Origin: Neobacillus ginsengisoli
GTDB taxonomy: Bacteria > Bacillota > Bacilli > Bacillales_B > DSM-18226
NCBI RefSeq assembly: GCF_030813055.1
Contig: NZ_JAUSTW010000001.1
Coordinates: 124,001 to 188,000 of the forward strand
DNA: 64,000 bases
Direction: 5' to 3'
Shown in pieces: positions 26,058-35,876 of this stretch. Position 1 is the stretch's first letter. The number at the start of each line of letters is the position of its first letter. The notes under the pieces are model-generated. The model did no database searches. It saw only the letters and a program-made list of their open reading frames with translations, and had not been told where the DNA came from. A program made the position numbers and the translations under genes.

Positions 26058-27455
26058 ATGGTGCAGCATTGGCAGGAACTCGTTCCTATCGACCGTTATA
26101 TTGTAGCGGCAAATGGTTTGCTGCATGAATATGATCGCAAAGTGCTGACGTTTTTATATCAGCCTTTGATTGGATCAGTTTGCTTTAGTTTGTATATGAC
26201 TCTATGGGCAGAACTGGAGGAAAATCGCTTATGGTCCGAATCCTCAACCCATCATCTTTTAATGAATCTATTAGGATTGAATTTAAGGGATATTTACGAA
26301 GCACGTTTGAAATTGGAAGGAATTGGGTTGCTAAAAACGTTTGTCAAAACAGATGAAGGAGAACGATCATTTATTTATGAGCTTCATCCACCATTAAACC
26401 CTGAGCAGTTTTTTCTAGATGGTATGTTAAATATTTATTTATACAGAAAAATTGGGAAAAATCATTTTGCAAGACTTAAACGATTTTTTAGCGATCAACA
26501 AAAACCTAAGGAAATTGAGTTTATTGATGTCACAAGAGCATTCCAAGATGTGTTTGAATCAGCCACTCCGGGCAGTCTCCAATATCTTCAGGACATCTCC
26601 GGGGAATTTGAAGCCAATGTGAATCAGCAATTTATTGGCAGAAAGGATCCTCAGTCAGTGCAAATTAATACCAATACCTTTGATTTTGATCTGCTGATGG
26701 CTGGTTTAAATGAATCGCTTGTTCCTAAAAAGGCTCTGACTCCAAAAATTAAAGAGGTAGTTAGCAATCTTGCCTTTCTTTATACCATCGATCCCATTCA
26801 AATGAAAAATATCATATTGGGTGCCATTAATGAAAACAGCGAAATCGATATCGACGAATTGCGAAAAGGTGCCCGGGACTGGTATCAATATGTAAACTAT
26901 GATCAGTTACCTAACCTTATTGAGAGGACACAGCCTTCCAAACATCAAGTTCAATTAACAGAGCCGAAAACACAGGAAGAAAAATTAGTACGCTACTTGG
27001 AAACCACCTCGCCGCTTCAATTTTTAAAGGATCTCTCAGGCGGTGGAGAGCCTTCTCGTTCTGATATTCAAATCGTCGAAGATGTGATGTTCAAACAAAA
27101 GCTTTTACCTGGTGTTATCAATGTGTTGATTCATTTTGTGATGTTAAGAACGGATATGAAATTCACAAAAGGTTATGTTGAAAAATTAGCCGGTCACTGG
27201 GCAAGAAAACAGGTTAAAACGGTAAAAGAGGCAATGGACTTGGCGAAGAAGGAACATAACACCTATGTTGGCTGGGGCGATGGAAAAAAAACCGGGAAAT
27301 CTACAAAACAAAAGCCTATTCGGACAGAGGTTCTTCCTGATTGGTTTGATGAGAATTCTAAAGAAGCTGTTAAAGATACTACAAATGGGACCAATTCTGA
27401 ACTTGAAGCAAAAAAGCGAGCCATTGAAGAAAAATTAAAGGCATTCCGAAAATAG
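26058..27455 (+). CDS. dnaB: Replication initiation and membrane attachment protein DnaB
   Basis: 465 residues. Bacillus DnaB (not the E. coli helicase) works with DnaD and DnaI to load the replicative helicase at oriC and at restarted forks, and is found at the membrane. N-terminal winged-helix DDBH1 region (about 1-140), a central helical part, and the DDBH2 domain near 320-400 with the YVEKLAGHWARKQVKTVKEA signature, then a basic tail. The TTG at 26049 is too close to GGAAAGG; the ATG at 26058 is 10 bp away and is chosen. Followed by dnaI after 13 bp. Confidence 0.93.
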   Translation: MVQHWQELVPIDRYIVAANGLLHEYDRKVLTFLYQPLIGSVCFSLYMTLWAELEENRLWSESSTHHLLMNLLGLNLRDIYEARLKLEGIGLLKTFVKTDEGERSFIYELHPPLNPEQFFLDGMLNIYLYRKIGKNHFARLKRFFSDQQKPKEIEFIDVTRAFQDVFESATPGSLQYLQDISGEFEANVNQQFIGRKDPQSVQINTNTFDFDLLMAGLNESLVPKKALTPKIKEVVSNLAFLYTIDPIQMKNIILGAINENSEIDIDELRKGARDWYQYVNYDQLPNLIERTQPSKHQVQLTEPKTQEEKLVRYLETTSPLQFLKDLSGGGEPSRSDIQIVEDVMFKQKLLPGVINVLIHFVMLRTDMKFTKGYVEKLAGHWARKQVKTVKEAMDLAKKEHNTYVGWGDGKKTGKSTKQKPIRTEVLPDWFDENSKEAVKDTTNGTNSELEAKKRAIEEKLKAFRK

Positions 27456-27468
27456 GCGGTGATGAAAT

Positions 27469-28398
27469 ATGGAAAGGATTAACCAAACATTGAAACGTTT
27501 AGCCTCAAATGAAAACTTTCAAAAACGTTATGAAAAAATGCGTAATGACACACTAAAGCATCCTGATATCAATGCTTTTTTAACAAAGCATCAGAATTTA
27601 ATTTCCCAACAGATGATTGATAAAAGCTTGATTAAATTGTACGAGTATACCAATCAAAGTAAGGAATGTGACAGTTGCCCAAGTCTTGAGGGATGTATCA
27701 ATATTATGAAAGGGTACCACCCTGAATTAGTATTAACACGCAATACAATCGATGTTGTTTATGAACGTTGTCCAAGAAAAATCATGGATGATGAAAAAAG
27801 GAAAAATCAACAGCTAATTCGTAGCCTGTATGTACCTAGAGACATTTTGGAAGCTTCGTTTGAGGACATTGAAGGAGATTCCGGCAGGCTCGATGCAGTC
27901 GACAAGGCCGCCACTTTTTTAATGAATTACGAGATAAATAAAAAGCAAAAAGGCCTATATCTCTATGGGAAGTTTGGAGTAGGGAAGTCTTATTTGTTAG
28001 GCGCAATCGCAAATGAGCTTGCAAAAAAACGTATTTCATCCATGATTGTCTATGTTCCGGAGCTATTGAGAGAGATGAAAAGTGCTATCGCCGATTCAAC
28101 TTTAAACGGAAAAATAGAAGCCCTAAAAAAAGAGCCAATCCTCATGTTTGATGATATAGGCGCTGAAGCTGTATCCAGCTGGACCAGAGACGAAGTTTTA
28201 GGCCCGATTTTGCAATTTCGGATGCTTGAAAACCTTCCAACCTTTTTCACTTCGAATTTTGACTTTCAAGAACTGGAGCATCATTTAACCTATAGCCAGC
28301 GCGGGGAAGAAGAGAAAATGAAAGCAAGGAGAATCATGGAAAGAATTCGAAGCTTAAGCGAACCGGTTTTAGTAGACGGCCCGAACCGACGGACTTAA
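27469..28398 (+). CDS. dnaI: Primosomal helicase loader DnaI
   Basis: 309 residues. AAA+ ATPase that loads helicase DnaC with DnaB and DnaD. The N-terminal helicase-binding domain (1-110) has a zinc-type cluster ECDSCPSLEGC. The ATPase domain has Walker A YGKFGVGKSYLLGAI near residue 168 and Walker B PILMFDDIGAEAVSSW, then sensor FFTSNFDFQELEHHL and arginine MERIRSLSEPV. Ribosome site GGCGGTGAT. Operon with dnaB. Confidence 0.96.
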   Translation: MERINQTLKRLASNENFQKRYEKMRNDTLKHPDINAFLTKHQNLISQQMIDKSLIKLYEYTNQSKECDSCPSLEGCINIMKGYHPELVLTRNTIDVVYERCPRKIMDDEKRKNQQLIRSLYVPRDILEASFEDIEGDSGRLDAVDKAATFLMNYEINKKQKGLYLYGKFGVGKSYLLGAIANELAKKRISSMIVYVPELLREMKSAIADSTLNGKIEALKKEPILMFDDIGAEAVSSWTRDEVLGPILQFRMLENLPTFFTSNFDFQELEHHLTYSQRGEEEKMKARRIMERIRSLSEPVLVDGPNRRT

Positions 28399-28419
28399 GG
28401 TTAATAGAATTATGAATTA

Positions 28420-28453
28420 GGATTGCCGAACAAGGTCGGCAGTCCTTTTTCTT
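28420..28453 (+). terminator. Terminator after dnaI
   Basis: GGATTGCCGA pairs with TCGGCAGTCC (one G-T wobble), then TTTTTCTTTT. Confidence 0.88.
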
Positions 28454-28525
28454 TTGTGCCAACTTCTATTTTGGTCAAGTTCCCCATATATATTAAAACA
28501 AGATTTGGTCTAAGGGGGGATTTGG

Positions 28526-29407
28526 TTGGCAGAAATCATCTTCCAAAGCAAGATGGATGCAATCAGGTTTTATAATCACTTGCTGAAGTGTTTATCATAT
28601 AATCCGGCAAATAATGAAATTCTTCTTTATGAAGATCGAAATATAGTGAAAATTATGGATGGCAACCTGTCTTTGGCTGTAATGAAAAAGACGAAGGATG
28701 CATTTTACGAGTTTATTATGAAAATAAAGCAAGATGATTGGCTAAGAGGCATCTTAAAGGAACATTATTACTATGAGGATCCGGAAGAGCAGCAGCAAAT
28801 ATTGGAGATTATCTATACCATCCTTGAAGGGCAAAGAGAGGATTTAGCTGCCTTCTTAAAAGAAACCAGCGAAGAGCCGAATATCAGAGCTGCCATTGAG
28901 CAAATTTTTCATGACAATGTTTCGTTTTCTGTTGATTCCTTTCTTAAGTTCCGCTTACGCTCTTACCTTCAGAGGTTGAAAAATTATGTGGAAATTTCGA
29001 TTGATGAATATAAGATGGAGCAGGAATATCAAATGTTTGTTCAAACACTCAGGGAATTCTTAGCAAACCGTGAACCTAAAATGGACATTCTTCATTTATT
29101 GTTTGATGAAGAAATTACCTTTTACACTGAAGAATTTGATGAAATCAAACGGGGAGAACTAATCAAAATGGTGGATCGCAAATTACTGGTTAATCATCCG
29201 GTTTATGTTGATTCCGTTTCGATTGCACCGTTATTATCGCTTGCACCGACGACGATTTTTCTTTATGCAAAAAATCCTGATGAACCGCTCATCAGAACAA
29301 TTAAAAATATCTTTGAAGAAAGAGTCACAATTAAATCATTTGATGCTCTCCGTAGTACAAAGAAGTTGCTTCTTAAAGACGATACTGCATCGGAGAATCA
29401 TGGATAA
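28526..29407 (+). CDS. ytxC: YtxC-like sporulation protein
   Basis: 293 residues, soluble, rich in acidic and aromatic residues. It matches the YtxC family by position (dnaI-ytxC-thrS) and overall pattern (FLKFRLRSYLQRLKNYVEIS, EYQMFVQTLREFL, and the C-terminal TTIFLYAKNPDEPLIRTIKN). The family is called putative sporulation protein, with no biochemical role that I know of. TTG start after TAAGGGGGGA. Followed by the thrS promoter and T-box. Confidence 0.85.
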   Translation: MAEIIFQSKMDAIRFYNHLLKCLSYNPANNEILLYEDRNIVKIMDGNLSLAVMKKTKDAFYEFIMKIKQDDWLRGILKEHYYYEDPEEQQQILEIIYTILEGQREDLAAFLKETSEEPNIRAAIEQIFHDNVSFSVDSFLKFRLRSYLQRLKNYVEISIDEYKMEQEYQMFVQTLREFLANREPKMDILHLLFDEEITFYTEEFDEIKRGELIKMVDRKLLVNHPVYVDSVSIAPLLSLAPTTIFLYAKNPDEPLIRTIKNIFEERVTIKSFDALRSTKKLLLKDDTASENHG

Positions 29408-29453
29408 AAACTAAAAAATATTGCAATAATGAAAATTATCAGGTTTAAGTCCC

Positions 29454-29482
29454 TTGATTTTTAAAATGTTAATTATTATAAT
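29454..29482 (+). promoter_or_regulatory. thrS promoter
   Basis: TTGATT (29454-29459) and TATAAT (29477-29482) with a 17-bp spacer, just upstream of the T-box leader. Confidence 0.75.
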
Positions 29483-29504
29483 AAACTACATAGTCAATAA
29501 TTAC

Positions 29505-29785
29505 AGCAAAAGTAATGATAAGGAAAACAGTATTTTTTTACGGATATTAGAGAGGGAGAGCTTGGCTGAAAATCTCCTATCACGGAATCAATACTTACCA
29601 CCTTTAAACTTCGGCAGTGAACACTTCAGAATGATCATGGGGTAAGTAATCGCTGACGGCCACAACCGTTACCTGACCTAAAGTCAATTTTAATGAGTAT
29701 TTTTCATTTTTTAAAATTGAAAAATTGGGTGGAACCACGTGTTAATCAAAACTCGTCCCTTTTCCAGGGACGGGTTTTTTTATTT
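29505..29785 (+). ncRNA. T-box leader of thrS (threonine specifier)
   Basis: A tRNA-sensing leader. Stem I region begins near 29505; the specifier is ACC at 29597-29599, a threonine codon followed by a purine. The T-box bulge reads GGTGGAACCACG (29729-29740), slightly divergent from the usual GGTGGNACCGCG. The terminator stem CTCGTCCCT with AGGGACGGG ends in seven T residues (about 29751-29782). Uncharged tRNA-Thr would favour the antiterminator and raise thrS expression. Confidence 0.93.
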
Positions 29786-29845
29786 TTAAAGCGATATTTG
29801 GGCTCTGTTCTACAAATTACGCTTAATTAAAAAGGAGGAATTACC

Positions 29846-31780
29846 ATGTCAGACGTTGTTAAGATTTCGTTTCCGGATGGGGCAGTAAAGGAGTTTCCAA
29901 AAGGGACAACAACGGAAGATATTGCTGCATCCATTAGCCCGGGCTTAAAGAAAAAAGCAATTGCAGGTAAATGGAACGGTCAAATGTTTGATCTTCGCCG
30001 TCCAATCCTTGTAGACGGTTCAATAGAAATTGTTACAGCTGATTCAAAGGATGCGCTAGAAGTTTTGCGCCATAGTACAGCACATCTAATGGCTCAAGCG
30101 ATTAAAAGATTGTATCCAAAAGTAAATCTTGGTGTGGGTCCGGTCATTGAAGGCGGTTTTTATTATGATATCGATCTTGACGAATCGTTAACTCCTGAAG
30201 ACCTGCCGAAGATTGAAAAAGAAATGGCGAAAATCGTCAATGAAAACATTGAGGTTGTTCGCAAAGAGGTCAGCCGTGCTGAAGCGGTTCAGCTTTTTAA
30301 AGAAGCTCATGATCCATACAAGCTGGAACTCATTGAAGCGATTCCTGATGAGGAAACAGTAACAATCTATGAACAAGGTGATTTTTTTGACCTTTGCCGT
30401 GGAATCCATGTACCGTCAACCGGTAAAATCAAGGAATTTAAACTATTGAGTATTGCGGGTGCTTATTGGCGCGGAGACAGCAATAATAAAATGCTGCAGC
30501 GGATTTATGGCACAGCATTCTTTAAGAAAGAGGAGTTGGCGGAGCATCTCCGCTTGTTAGAAGAGGCGAAAGAGCGGGACCATCGCAAGCTTGGTAAAGA
30601 GTTAAACCTTTTCACAAATTCACAAAAGGTAGGACAGGGACTTCCAATCTGGATGCCTAAAGGGGCAACAATTCGCCGGATCGTCGAGCGTTATATTGTC
30701 GATAAAGAGGTACGCCTTGGCTATGACCATGTCTATACTCCTGTGATGGGAAGTGTCGATCTTTATAAAACTTCCGGACACTGGGATCATTACCAAGATG
30801 ATATGTTCCCTGTTATGGAAATGGATAATGAACAACTTGTCCTTCGTCCAATGAACTGTCCTCACCATATGATGGTTTATAAAAATGGTATTCACAGCTA
30901 CCGTGAGCTTCCGATTCGGATCGCCGAGCTTGGCTTAATGCACCGTTATGAAATGTCCGGTGCTCTATCCGGCTTGCAGCGCGTTCGCGGAATGACATTA
31001 AATGATGCCCATATCTTCGTACGCCCGGATCAAATTAAAGAAGAGTTCCAACGCGTTGTTCGGTTAGTGTTGGATGTTTATAAAGACTTTGATTTAAAGG
31101 ATTATTCTTTCCGATTATCTTATCGTGATCCTCAGGATAAAGCGAAATATTTCGATGATGATTCGATGTGGGAAAAAGCACAAAGTATGCTTAAAGAAGC
31201 AATGGATGATCTTGGTTTAGATTATTTCGAAGCAGAAGGAGAAGCGGCATTCTACGGCCCTAAACTCGATGTTCAAGTAAGAACGGCTTTAGGTAAGGAT
31301 GAAACACTTTCAACTGTTCAATTAGATTTCTTGCTTCCTGAACGATTCGATTTATCCTATGTTGGCGAAGATGGTAAACAGCATCGCCCTGTTGTTATTC
31401 ACCGTGGTGTCGTTTCCACTATGGAACGTTTCGTTGCTTTCCTTATTGAGGAATACAAAGGGGCATTCCCAACCTGGCTTTCTCCTGTTCAGGTACAGGT
31501 GATCCCTGTTTCGCCGGGAGTCCATTTCGAGTATGCAAAGCAAGTTCAGGAACAGCTTCAAAATGAAGGATTCCGGGTAGAATTAGATGGCCGTGATGAA
31601 AAAATCGGCTATAAAATCCGTGAAGCACAAATGCAAAAAATTCCATATATGCTCGTTGTCGGTGATAAAGAAGTGGAAGATAATGCCGTTAACGTCCGCA
31701 AATATGGGGAGCAAAACTCAGAAACAAAGCCATTTGCAGAGTTTCTTGCTTCGTTAAAAGCAGAAGTTTCAAGAGGATAA
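29846..31780 (+). CDS. thrS: Threonyl-tRNA synthetase
   Basis: 644 residues. Charges tRNA-Thr. N-terminal TGS domain (1-65), the editing/second domain with the [10 protein letters not shown] zinc-type motif near residue 77 and [10 protein letters not shown], the class II core with [29 protein letters not shown] and [15 protein letters not shown], and the C-terminal anticodon-binding domain ([32 protein letters not shown]). Ribosome site AAAGGAGGAA. Controlled by the T-box upstream; monocistronic. Confidence 0.98.
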   Translation: MSDVVKISFPDGAVKEFPKGTTTEDIAASISPGLKKKAIAGKWNGQMFDLRRPILVDGSIEIVTADSKDALEVLRHSTAHLMAQAIKRLYPKVNLGVGPVIEGGFYYDIDLDESLTPEDLPKIEKEMAKIVNENIEVVRKEVSRAEAVQLFKEAHDPYKLELIEAIPDEETVTIYEQGDFFDLCRGIHVPSTGKIKEFKLLSIAGAYWRGDSNNKMLQRIYGTAFFKKEELAEHLRLLEEAKERDHRKLGKELNLFTNSQKVGQGLPIWMPKGATIRRIVERYIVDKEVRLGYDHVYTPVMGSVDLYKTSGHWDHYQDDMFPVMEMDNEQLVLRPMNCPHHMMVYKNGIHSYRELPIRIAELGLMHRYEMSGALSGLQRVRGMTLNDAHIFVRPDQIKEEFQRVVRLVLDVYKDFDLKDYSFRLSYRDPQDKAKYFDDDSMWEKAQSMLKEAMDDLGLDYFEAEGEAAFYGPKLDVQVRTALGKDETLSTVQLDFLLPERFDLSYVGEDGKQHRPVVIHRGVVSTMERFVAFLIEEYKGAFPTWLSPVQVQVIPVSPGVHFEYAKQVQEQLQNEGFRVELDGRDEKIGYKIREAQMQKIPYMLVVGDKEVEDNAVNVRKYGEQNSETKPFAEFLASLKAEVSRG

Positions 31781-31785
31781 AAATA

Positions 31786-31815
31786 AAAAGAAGAGAGGGC
31801 AGCCTCTCTTCTTTT
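31786..31815 (+). terminator. Terminator after thrS
   Basis: AAAAGAAGAGAGG (31786-31798) pairs with CCTCTCTTCTTTT (31803-31815). Confidence 0.9.
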
Positions 31816-31894
31816 ATGAAAAAATAAAAATAAACCTATTGAATAATTCTATTATTTTTGCTACAATACATTTCGTTGTCATATAAATATTCGT

Positions 31895-31924
31895 TTGACA
31901 TTACGTCTTTGTTTATGATATAGT
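31895..31924 (+). promoter_or_regulatory. infC-rpmI-rplT promoter
   Basis: TTGACA (31895-31900) is a perfect -35. The -10 candidate is TATAGT (31919-31924) with an 18-bp spacer. Confidence 0.75.
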
Positions 31925-31954
31925 AACTAAGGTATAAAAATAGAATACGATTTT

Positions 31955-32082
31955 GGGAAAAGAAGAAGCACCCGCTTCTCACCTGATTGACGCGAATAGG
32001 CAGTTGGCAGGTTATTACGTGAACAATTGATTCATTAATGATGTTTCGTAAAGTGTGGGTGTTTTCATCCGCACTTTTTTGT
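31955..32082 (+). ncRNA. L20 leader of the infC operon
   Basis: The segment starting AGAAGAAGCACCCGCTTCT with ACGCGAATAGGCAGTTGGCA matches the known Bacillus infC leader, which ribosomal protein L20 binds to cause premature termination. It ends in a terminator, AAAGTGTGGGTG with ATCCGCACTTTTTT (about 32050-32080). The remaining ~125 bases up to infC show no further clear element apart from a GTGTCAAGTGTCAGG stretch. Confidence 0.9.
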
Positions 32083-32222
32083 TTGTGTATTTAAACAAAG
32101 CACTGCTTAATATTTGTCGATTCAGCAAGGTGTCAAGTGTCAGGTTTGAAAAGGGAGCCTTTTCTAAAAGCACCATCTTGACCCTTTCGTTGTATTCACA
32201 TTAACCTTGGAGGTGGCTAATT

Positions 32223-32738
32223 ATTAGCAAAGACATGTTGTTAAATGAAGGCATTCGCGCTCGCGAAATTCGCCTAATTGATCAAAATGGCGAACAGTTG
32301 GGGATTAAAACCAAAACTGAAGCCTTGGAGATTGCCGGACGAGTGAATCTTGATTTGGTACTTGTAGCACCAAATGCAAAGCCTCCGGTAGGCCGCATTA
32401 TGGATTATGGCAAATTTAAATTCGAGCAGCAGAAGAAAGAAAAAGAGGCTCGTAAGAATCAAAAAATCATTACTACTAAAGAAGTTCGTCTAAGCCCGAC
32501 AATTGATGAGCATGACTTTAATACAAAGCTTCGCAATGCCATTAAGTTTTTGGAAAAAGGCGACAAGGTAAAAGCTTCAATCCGTTTCAAGGGCCGGGCG
32601 ATTACCCATAAAGAAATCGGTCAACGTGTTTTAGATCGTTTTTCTGAAGCGTGCAAAGAAGTGGCGACCATCGAGTCACATCCGAAAATGGATGGACGGA
32701 GCATGTTCCTGGTTTTAGCACCTAAAATCGACAAGTAA
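32223..32738 (+). CDS. infC: Translation initiation factor IF-3
   Basis: 171 residues. Binds the 30S subunit, prevents early 50S joining and checks the start codon. N-domain ([20 protein letters not shown]), lysine-rich linker ([19 protein letters not shown]), and C-domain ([50 protein letters not shown]). The start is the rare codon ATT at 32223, 7-8 bp after GGAGGTGG. Starting at the ATG 32235 would cut conserved residues and leave the ribosome site 20 bp away. IF-3 is known to begin with a non-standard codon for autoregulation. Confidence 0.95.
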   Translation: MSKDMLLNEGIRAREIRLIDQNGEQLGIKTKTEALEIAGRVNLDLVLVAPNAKPPVGRIMDYGKFKFEQQKKEKEARKNQKIITTKEVRLSPTIDEHDFNTKLRNAIKFLEKGDKVKASIRFKGRAITHKEIGQRVLDRFSEACKEVATIESHPKMDGRSMFLVLAPKIDK

Positions 32739-32754
32739 TAAGGAGGATATCCCA

Positions 32755-32955
32755 ATGCCAAAAATGAAAACTCACCGTGGCGCTGCAAAGCGTTTCAAGA
32801 AAACTGGTTCTGGTAAATTAAAGCGTGACCACGCTTATACAAGTCACTTATTTGCAAACAAATCCACAAAAGCAAAGCGTAAGCTTCGCAAATCAGCACT
32901 TATTTCTAAAGGCGATTTCAGACGCATTCGTCAATTATTAACTTACATGAAGTAA
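32755..32955 (+). CDS. rpmI: Ribosomal protein L35 (bL35)
   Basis: 66 residues, very basic. A large-subunit protein. Full family pattern: [20 protein letters not shown] at the N terminus and [19 protein letters not shown]. Ribosome site AAGGAGGATAT, 16 bp after infC. Second gene of the L20-controlled operon. Confidence 0.97.
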   Translation: MPKMKTHRGAAKRFKKTGSGKLKRDHAYTSHLFANKSTKAKRKLRKSALISKGDFRRIRQLLTYMK

Positions 32956-32991
32956 AACTAGAAGTGATCGATTTATATAGGAGGGAATTAC

Positions 32992-33351
32992 ATGCCACGT
33001 GTAAAAGGCGGTACAGTTACGCGCAAGCGTCGTAAAAAAGTTCTTAAATTAGCAAAAGGTTATTACGGTTCCAAACATACATTATATAAAGTTGCTAACC
33101 AACAGGTTATGAAATCATTAATGTATGCATTCCGCGACCGTCGCCAGAAAAAACGCGACTTCCGCAAACTTTGGATTACTCGTATCAATGCAGCAGCTCG
33201 TATGAACGGTCTTTCTTATAGCCGTTTAATGCATGGCTTAAAGCTTGCTGGTATCGAAGTAAACCGCAAAATGCTTGCTGAATTAGCAGTAAGTGATGCA
33301 AACGCATTTGCTGAATTCGCAAATGTTGCAAAACAACAATATAACAAGTAA
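32992..33351 (+). CDS. rplT: Ribosomal protein L20 (bL20)
   Basis: 119 residues, very basic. Binds 23S rRNA early in 50S assembly and, as a repressor, the operon leader. Patterns: [60 protein letters not shown]. Ribosome site ATAGGAGGGAA. Confidence 0.98.
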   Translation: MPRVKGGTVTRKRRKKVLKLAKGYYGSKHTLYKVANQQVMKSLMYAFRDRRQKKRDFRKLWITRINAAARMNGLSYSRLMHGLKLAGIEVNRKMLAELAVSDANAFAEFANVAKQQYNK

Positions 33352-33357
33352 TTTTTT

Positions 33358-33390
33358 AAAAAGCCATTCTCTAATCGGGAATGGCTTTTT
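33358..33390 (+). terminator. Terminator after rplT
   Basis: AAAAAGCCATTC (33358-33369) pairs with GAATGGCTTTTT (33379-33390). Confidence 0.92.
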
Positions 33391-33408
33391 CTATAAGGGG
33401 ATTGGAGA

Positions 33409-33678
33409 ATGGATATAAAGACATTACTATTCGTGGCATATTTGCTGATGAACATAATTGGACTTTTTATCATGCAGATTGATAAAAATAGGGCCATAAA
33501 GCACCAGTACCGAATTCGTGAGAAAACGCTATGGCTTGTCGCATTATTTGGCGGCGCAGTTGGAACTACCATGGGGATGCAGATATACCGCCATAAAACA
33601 AAGCATTTGTCGTTTAAAATTGGTTTTCCGTTGCTTGCAATAGTTGAAATAATTCTTTTCATCTATTTTTCTGTTTAA
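33409..33678 (+). CDS. ysdA: DUF1294 family membrane protein
   Basis: 89 residues with hydrophobic segments at about 4-22 and 70-88 and a middle basic loop. The family motif QIDKNRAIKHQYRIREKTLW and LFGGAVGTTMGMQIYRHKTKH is clear. DUF1294 proteins (YsdA) have no known function. ATG 33409; the ribosome site is AAGGGGATTGG. Located as in B. subtilis after rplT; converges with ysdB. Confidence 0.88.
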   Translation: MDIKTLLFVAYLLMNIIGLFIMQIDKNRAIKHQYRIREKTLWLVALFGGAVGTTMGMQIYRHKTKHLSFKIGFPLLAIVEIILFIYFSV

Positions 33679-33707
33679 AAGCCGCTGAAATGCGGCTAAT
33701 TTTTTTG
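33679..33707. terminator. Terminator between ysdA and ysdB
   Basis: AGCCGC (33680-33685) with GCGGCT (33692-33697), then seven T residues on the plus strand. It overlaps the ysdB stop codon on the other strand. Confidence 0.8.
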
Positions 33708-34076
33708 CAGTAATTCATTAACTGGAATTTTCCAAATGATTTCCGCTTTAGGATAGTGCACATGGATTTTTTTCTCCATAAAATTAAAGTCTTCTTTGAC
33801 TAACCCCTTTAATGAGGATGTGTTTTGCGGCCAAATCGAAATGGAGACTACATCGAAGGTGTCATCAGTTGCCCCCAGATATTTCTCACCGGCAAATACA
33901 ACACCCTTATAGGTAAGCAAAAAATTCTTTCTGACATCTTCATTGTCAAGAAGCAAAAAACGTTTTTGCCTTCTCGCAGTCTCGAACCTTCTATTAGAAG
34001 TAAAAAAAGGTTTTAAGGTAAAATAAAAAAAGAAAATAATGAAGGACAATAAGACAATGCGCAGCAACCAAATCAT
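33696..34076 (-). CDS. ysdB: YsdB-like sigma-W pathway protein
   Basis: 126 residues. One N-terminal membrane segment (about 3-22), then a cytosolic part with the conserved LLLDNEDVRKNFLLTYKGVV, VFAGEKYLGATDDTFDVVSI and HYPKAEIIWKIPV. In B. subtilis YsdB belongs to the sigma-W regulon and influences sigma-W activity. Here the divergent region holds a sigma-W-type promoter, which supports the same regulation. Confidence 0.87.
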   Translation of the reverse strand: MIWLLRIVLLSFIIFFFYFTLKPFFTSNRRFETARRQKRFLLLDNEDVRKNFLLTYKGVVFAGEKYLGATDDTFDVVSISIWPQNTSSLKGLVKEDFNFMEKKIHVHYPKAEIIWKIPVNELLQKN

Positions 34077-34107
34077 TGGTTAAGCCTCCCAGCCATTTTT
34101 CCTTTCA

Positions 34108-34133
34108 TACGATTCGCAAAGTAAAAAGTTTCA
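34108..34133 (-). promoter_or_regulatory. Sigma-W-type promoter of ysdB
   Basis: Read on the minus strand: TGAAAC (complement of 34128-34133), 16 bp, CGTA (complement of 34108-34111). This is the exact sigma-W pattern, ending about 31 bp before the ysdB start. Confidence 0.8.
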
Positions 34134-34179
34134 AAAGTTTTTTGTTTTGATATAATTTTTAAAAGGAGTGATAGAAATA

Positions 34180-34671
34180 ATGCAGCTTGAAAAATTGTTC
34201 AAAATGCAAAAAGCATTAGATGCTCATATTGAAGAAAAGCATCAGCTTCAGGATGAGGATTTATTTAACAGAAAGGTTCTTGCATTGCTTGTTGAAATCG
34301 GAGAATTAGCAAATGAAACCCGGTGTTTTAAGTTTTGGAGTGTAAAACCTTCTTCAGCAAAAGAAGTGGTTTTAGAGGAGTTTGTCGATGGCATTCATTT
34401 TATTTTATCGCTCGGGATTGAATGCGGGTTCGATGAAAAATCAGTTCTTTTGGAAGAAAAACAGCTGCTTGCAAATGTAAACGAGCAATTCCTTCTGGTT
34501 TATGAAATGATTTGCAGTTTTCGCACGAGCAAAGAGATTAATGATTTTATTCGATTGTTCGAAGCATATTTCCATTTGGCCTCACTACTTGGATTGACAA
34601 AGAAAGAAATAGAACAAGCATATTTTAAGAAAAACGAAGTAAATTATGTAAGACAGCAAAATAACTATTAG
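34180..34671 (+). CDS. All-alpha dUTPase (dUTPase_2 type)
   Basis: 163 residues, helical. Hydrolyses dUTP to dUMP, keeping uracil out of DNA. It belongs to the MazG-like all-alpha NTP pyrophosphatases: two metal-binding acidic pairs are visible in LLVEIGELANETRCFKFWS and VVLEEFVDGIHFILSLG (E-x-x-E then E-x-x-D). The GTG at 34168 lies inside the ribosome site AAAGGAG, so the ATG at 34180 is chosen. TATAAT at 34151-34156 is a likely -10, diverging from ysdB. Homologues occur on Bacillus chromosomes and in phages. Confidence 0.85.
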   Translation: MQLEKLFKMQKALDAHIEEKHQLQDEDLFNRKVLALLVEIGELANETRCFKFWSVKPSSAKEVVLEEFVDGIHFILSLGIECGFDEKSVLLEEKQLLANVNEQFLLVYEMICSFRTSKEINDFIRLFEAYFHLASLLGLTKKEIEQAYFKKNEVNYVRQQNNY

Positions 34672-34741
34672 CAGAAAAATTTGTAAATAATTCGGTTAAA
34701 TCTGTATAATGAATGCGTACATACATAAAGGAGGCGAAACA

Positions 34742-35827
34742 ATGGCAAATTTAGATGAAACGTTAACAATGCTTAAAGACTTAACCGATGCCAAGGGGAT
34801 TCCCGGCAACGAGCGTGAAGTTCGTGAAGTCATGAAGAAATACATAGCGCCATATGCGGATGAAGTTACAACAGACGGTCTTGGAAGTTTAATCGCTAAA
34901 AAAGTTGGCAAAGAAGGCGGCCCGAAAATCATGGTTGCCGGCCATTTGGATGAAGTAGGCTTCATGGTTACGCAAATCGATGACAAAGGTTTCCTTCGCT
35001 TTCAACCGGTTGGCGGCTGGTGGTCACAGGTTATGCTTGCACAGCGAGTCACCATCGTTACGAAAAAAGGTGATGTGATCGGGGTTATCGGTTCAAAACC
35101 TCCGCATATCCTATCGCCGGAAGCCCGCAAAAAACCGGTAGAAATAAAAGATATGTTTATTGATATTGGAGCATCAAGCCGTGAGGATGCAATGGAATGG
35201 GGCGTACGTCCCGGAGATATGGTTGTGCCTTATTTCGAATTTACAGTGATGAATAATGAAAAAATGCTTTTAGCAAAAGCATGGGACAATCGCATTGGCT
35301 GTGCAATTGCCATTGATGTGTTGAAACAATTAAAGGGTACTGACCATCCTAACGTCGTTTACGGTGTTGGAACGATTCAAGAAGAAGTAGGGCTTCGCGG
35401 CGCCCGTACATCCGCTTCTAAAATTGAGCCGGATATTGGTTTTGGTGTAGACGTTGGTATCGCCGGTGACACACCGGGAATATCAGAAAAAGAAGCAATG
35501 AGTAAAATGGGCAAAGGTCCGCAAATTATTTTATACGATGCTTCCCTTGTTTCTCATAAAGGCTTACGTGATTTTATAACAGATCTTGCCGATGAGCTAA
35601 ACATCCCATATCAATTTGATGCAATCCCGGGTGGCGGTACAGACGCCGGTTCCATCCATATGACACATAACGGTGTCCCTGCACTCGCAATAACGATTGC
35701 AACCCGTTATATTCATTCACATGCTGCCATGCTCCATCGCGATGACTACGAAAACGCAGTGAAGTTGATTGTCGAAGTGATTAAGCGCTTAGACCGCGAA
35801 ACGGTAGATAAGATTACTTTTGAATAA
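34742..35827 (+). CDS. ysdC: M42 family metallopeptidase YsdC
   Basis: 361 residues. Aminopeptidase/endoglucanase-like M42 enzyme of the PepA/FrvX type. Two-metal site residues: His in [12 protein letters not shown], Asp in [13 protein letters not shown], the general-base and metal Glu pair in [12 protein letters not shown], Asp in [11 protein letters not shown], and His in [15 protein letters not shown] 34742 after AAAGGAGGCG gives the natural start; an upstream ATG at 34709 has no site. Cytosolic, single gene with its own terminator. Confidence 0.94.
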   Translation: MANLDETLTMLKDLTDAKGIPGNEREVREVMKKYIAPYADEVTTDGLGSLIAKKVGKEGGPKIMVAGHLDEVGFMVTQIDDKGFLRFQPVGGWWSQVMLAQRVTIVTKKGDVIGVIGSKPPHILSPEARKKPVEIKDMFIDIGASSREDAMEWGVRPGDMVVPYFEFTVMNNEKMLLAKAWDNRIGCAIAIDVLKQLKGTDHPNVVYGVGTIQEEVGLRGARTSASKIEPDIGFGVDVGIAGDTPGISEKEAMSKMGKGPQIILYDASLVSHKGLRDFITDLADELNIPYQFDAIPGGGTDAGSIHMTHNGVPALAITIATRYIHSHAAMLHRDDYENAVKLIVEVIKRLDRETVDKITFE

Positions 35828-35834
35828 AAGTTGT

Positions 35835-35864
35835 AAATCCTCAGCAAATTTGCCGAGGATTTTT
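35835..35864 (+). terminator. Terminator after ysdC
   Basis: AAATCCTC (35835-35842) pairs with GAGGATTTTT (35855-35864), with the inner palindrome GCAAATTTGC. Confidence 0.88.
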
Positions 35865-35876
35865 CTTGTTTTTAGA

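Noticed and set aside
29454..29645. 63-codon frame upstream of thrS
   Set aside because: It coincides with the thrS promoter and T-box leader.
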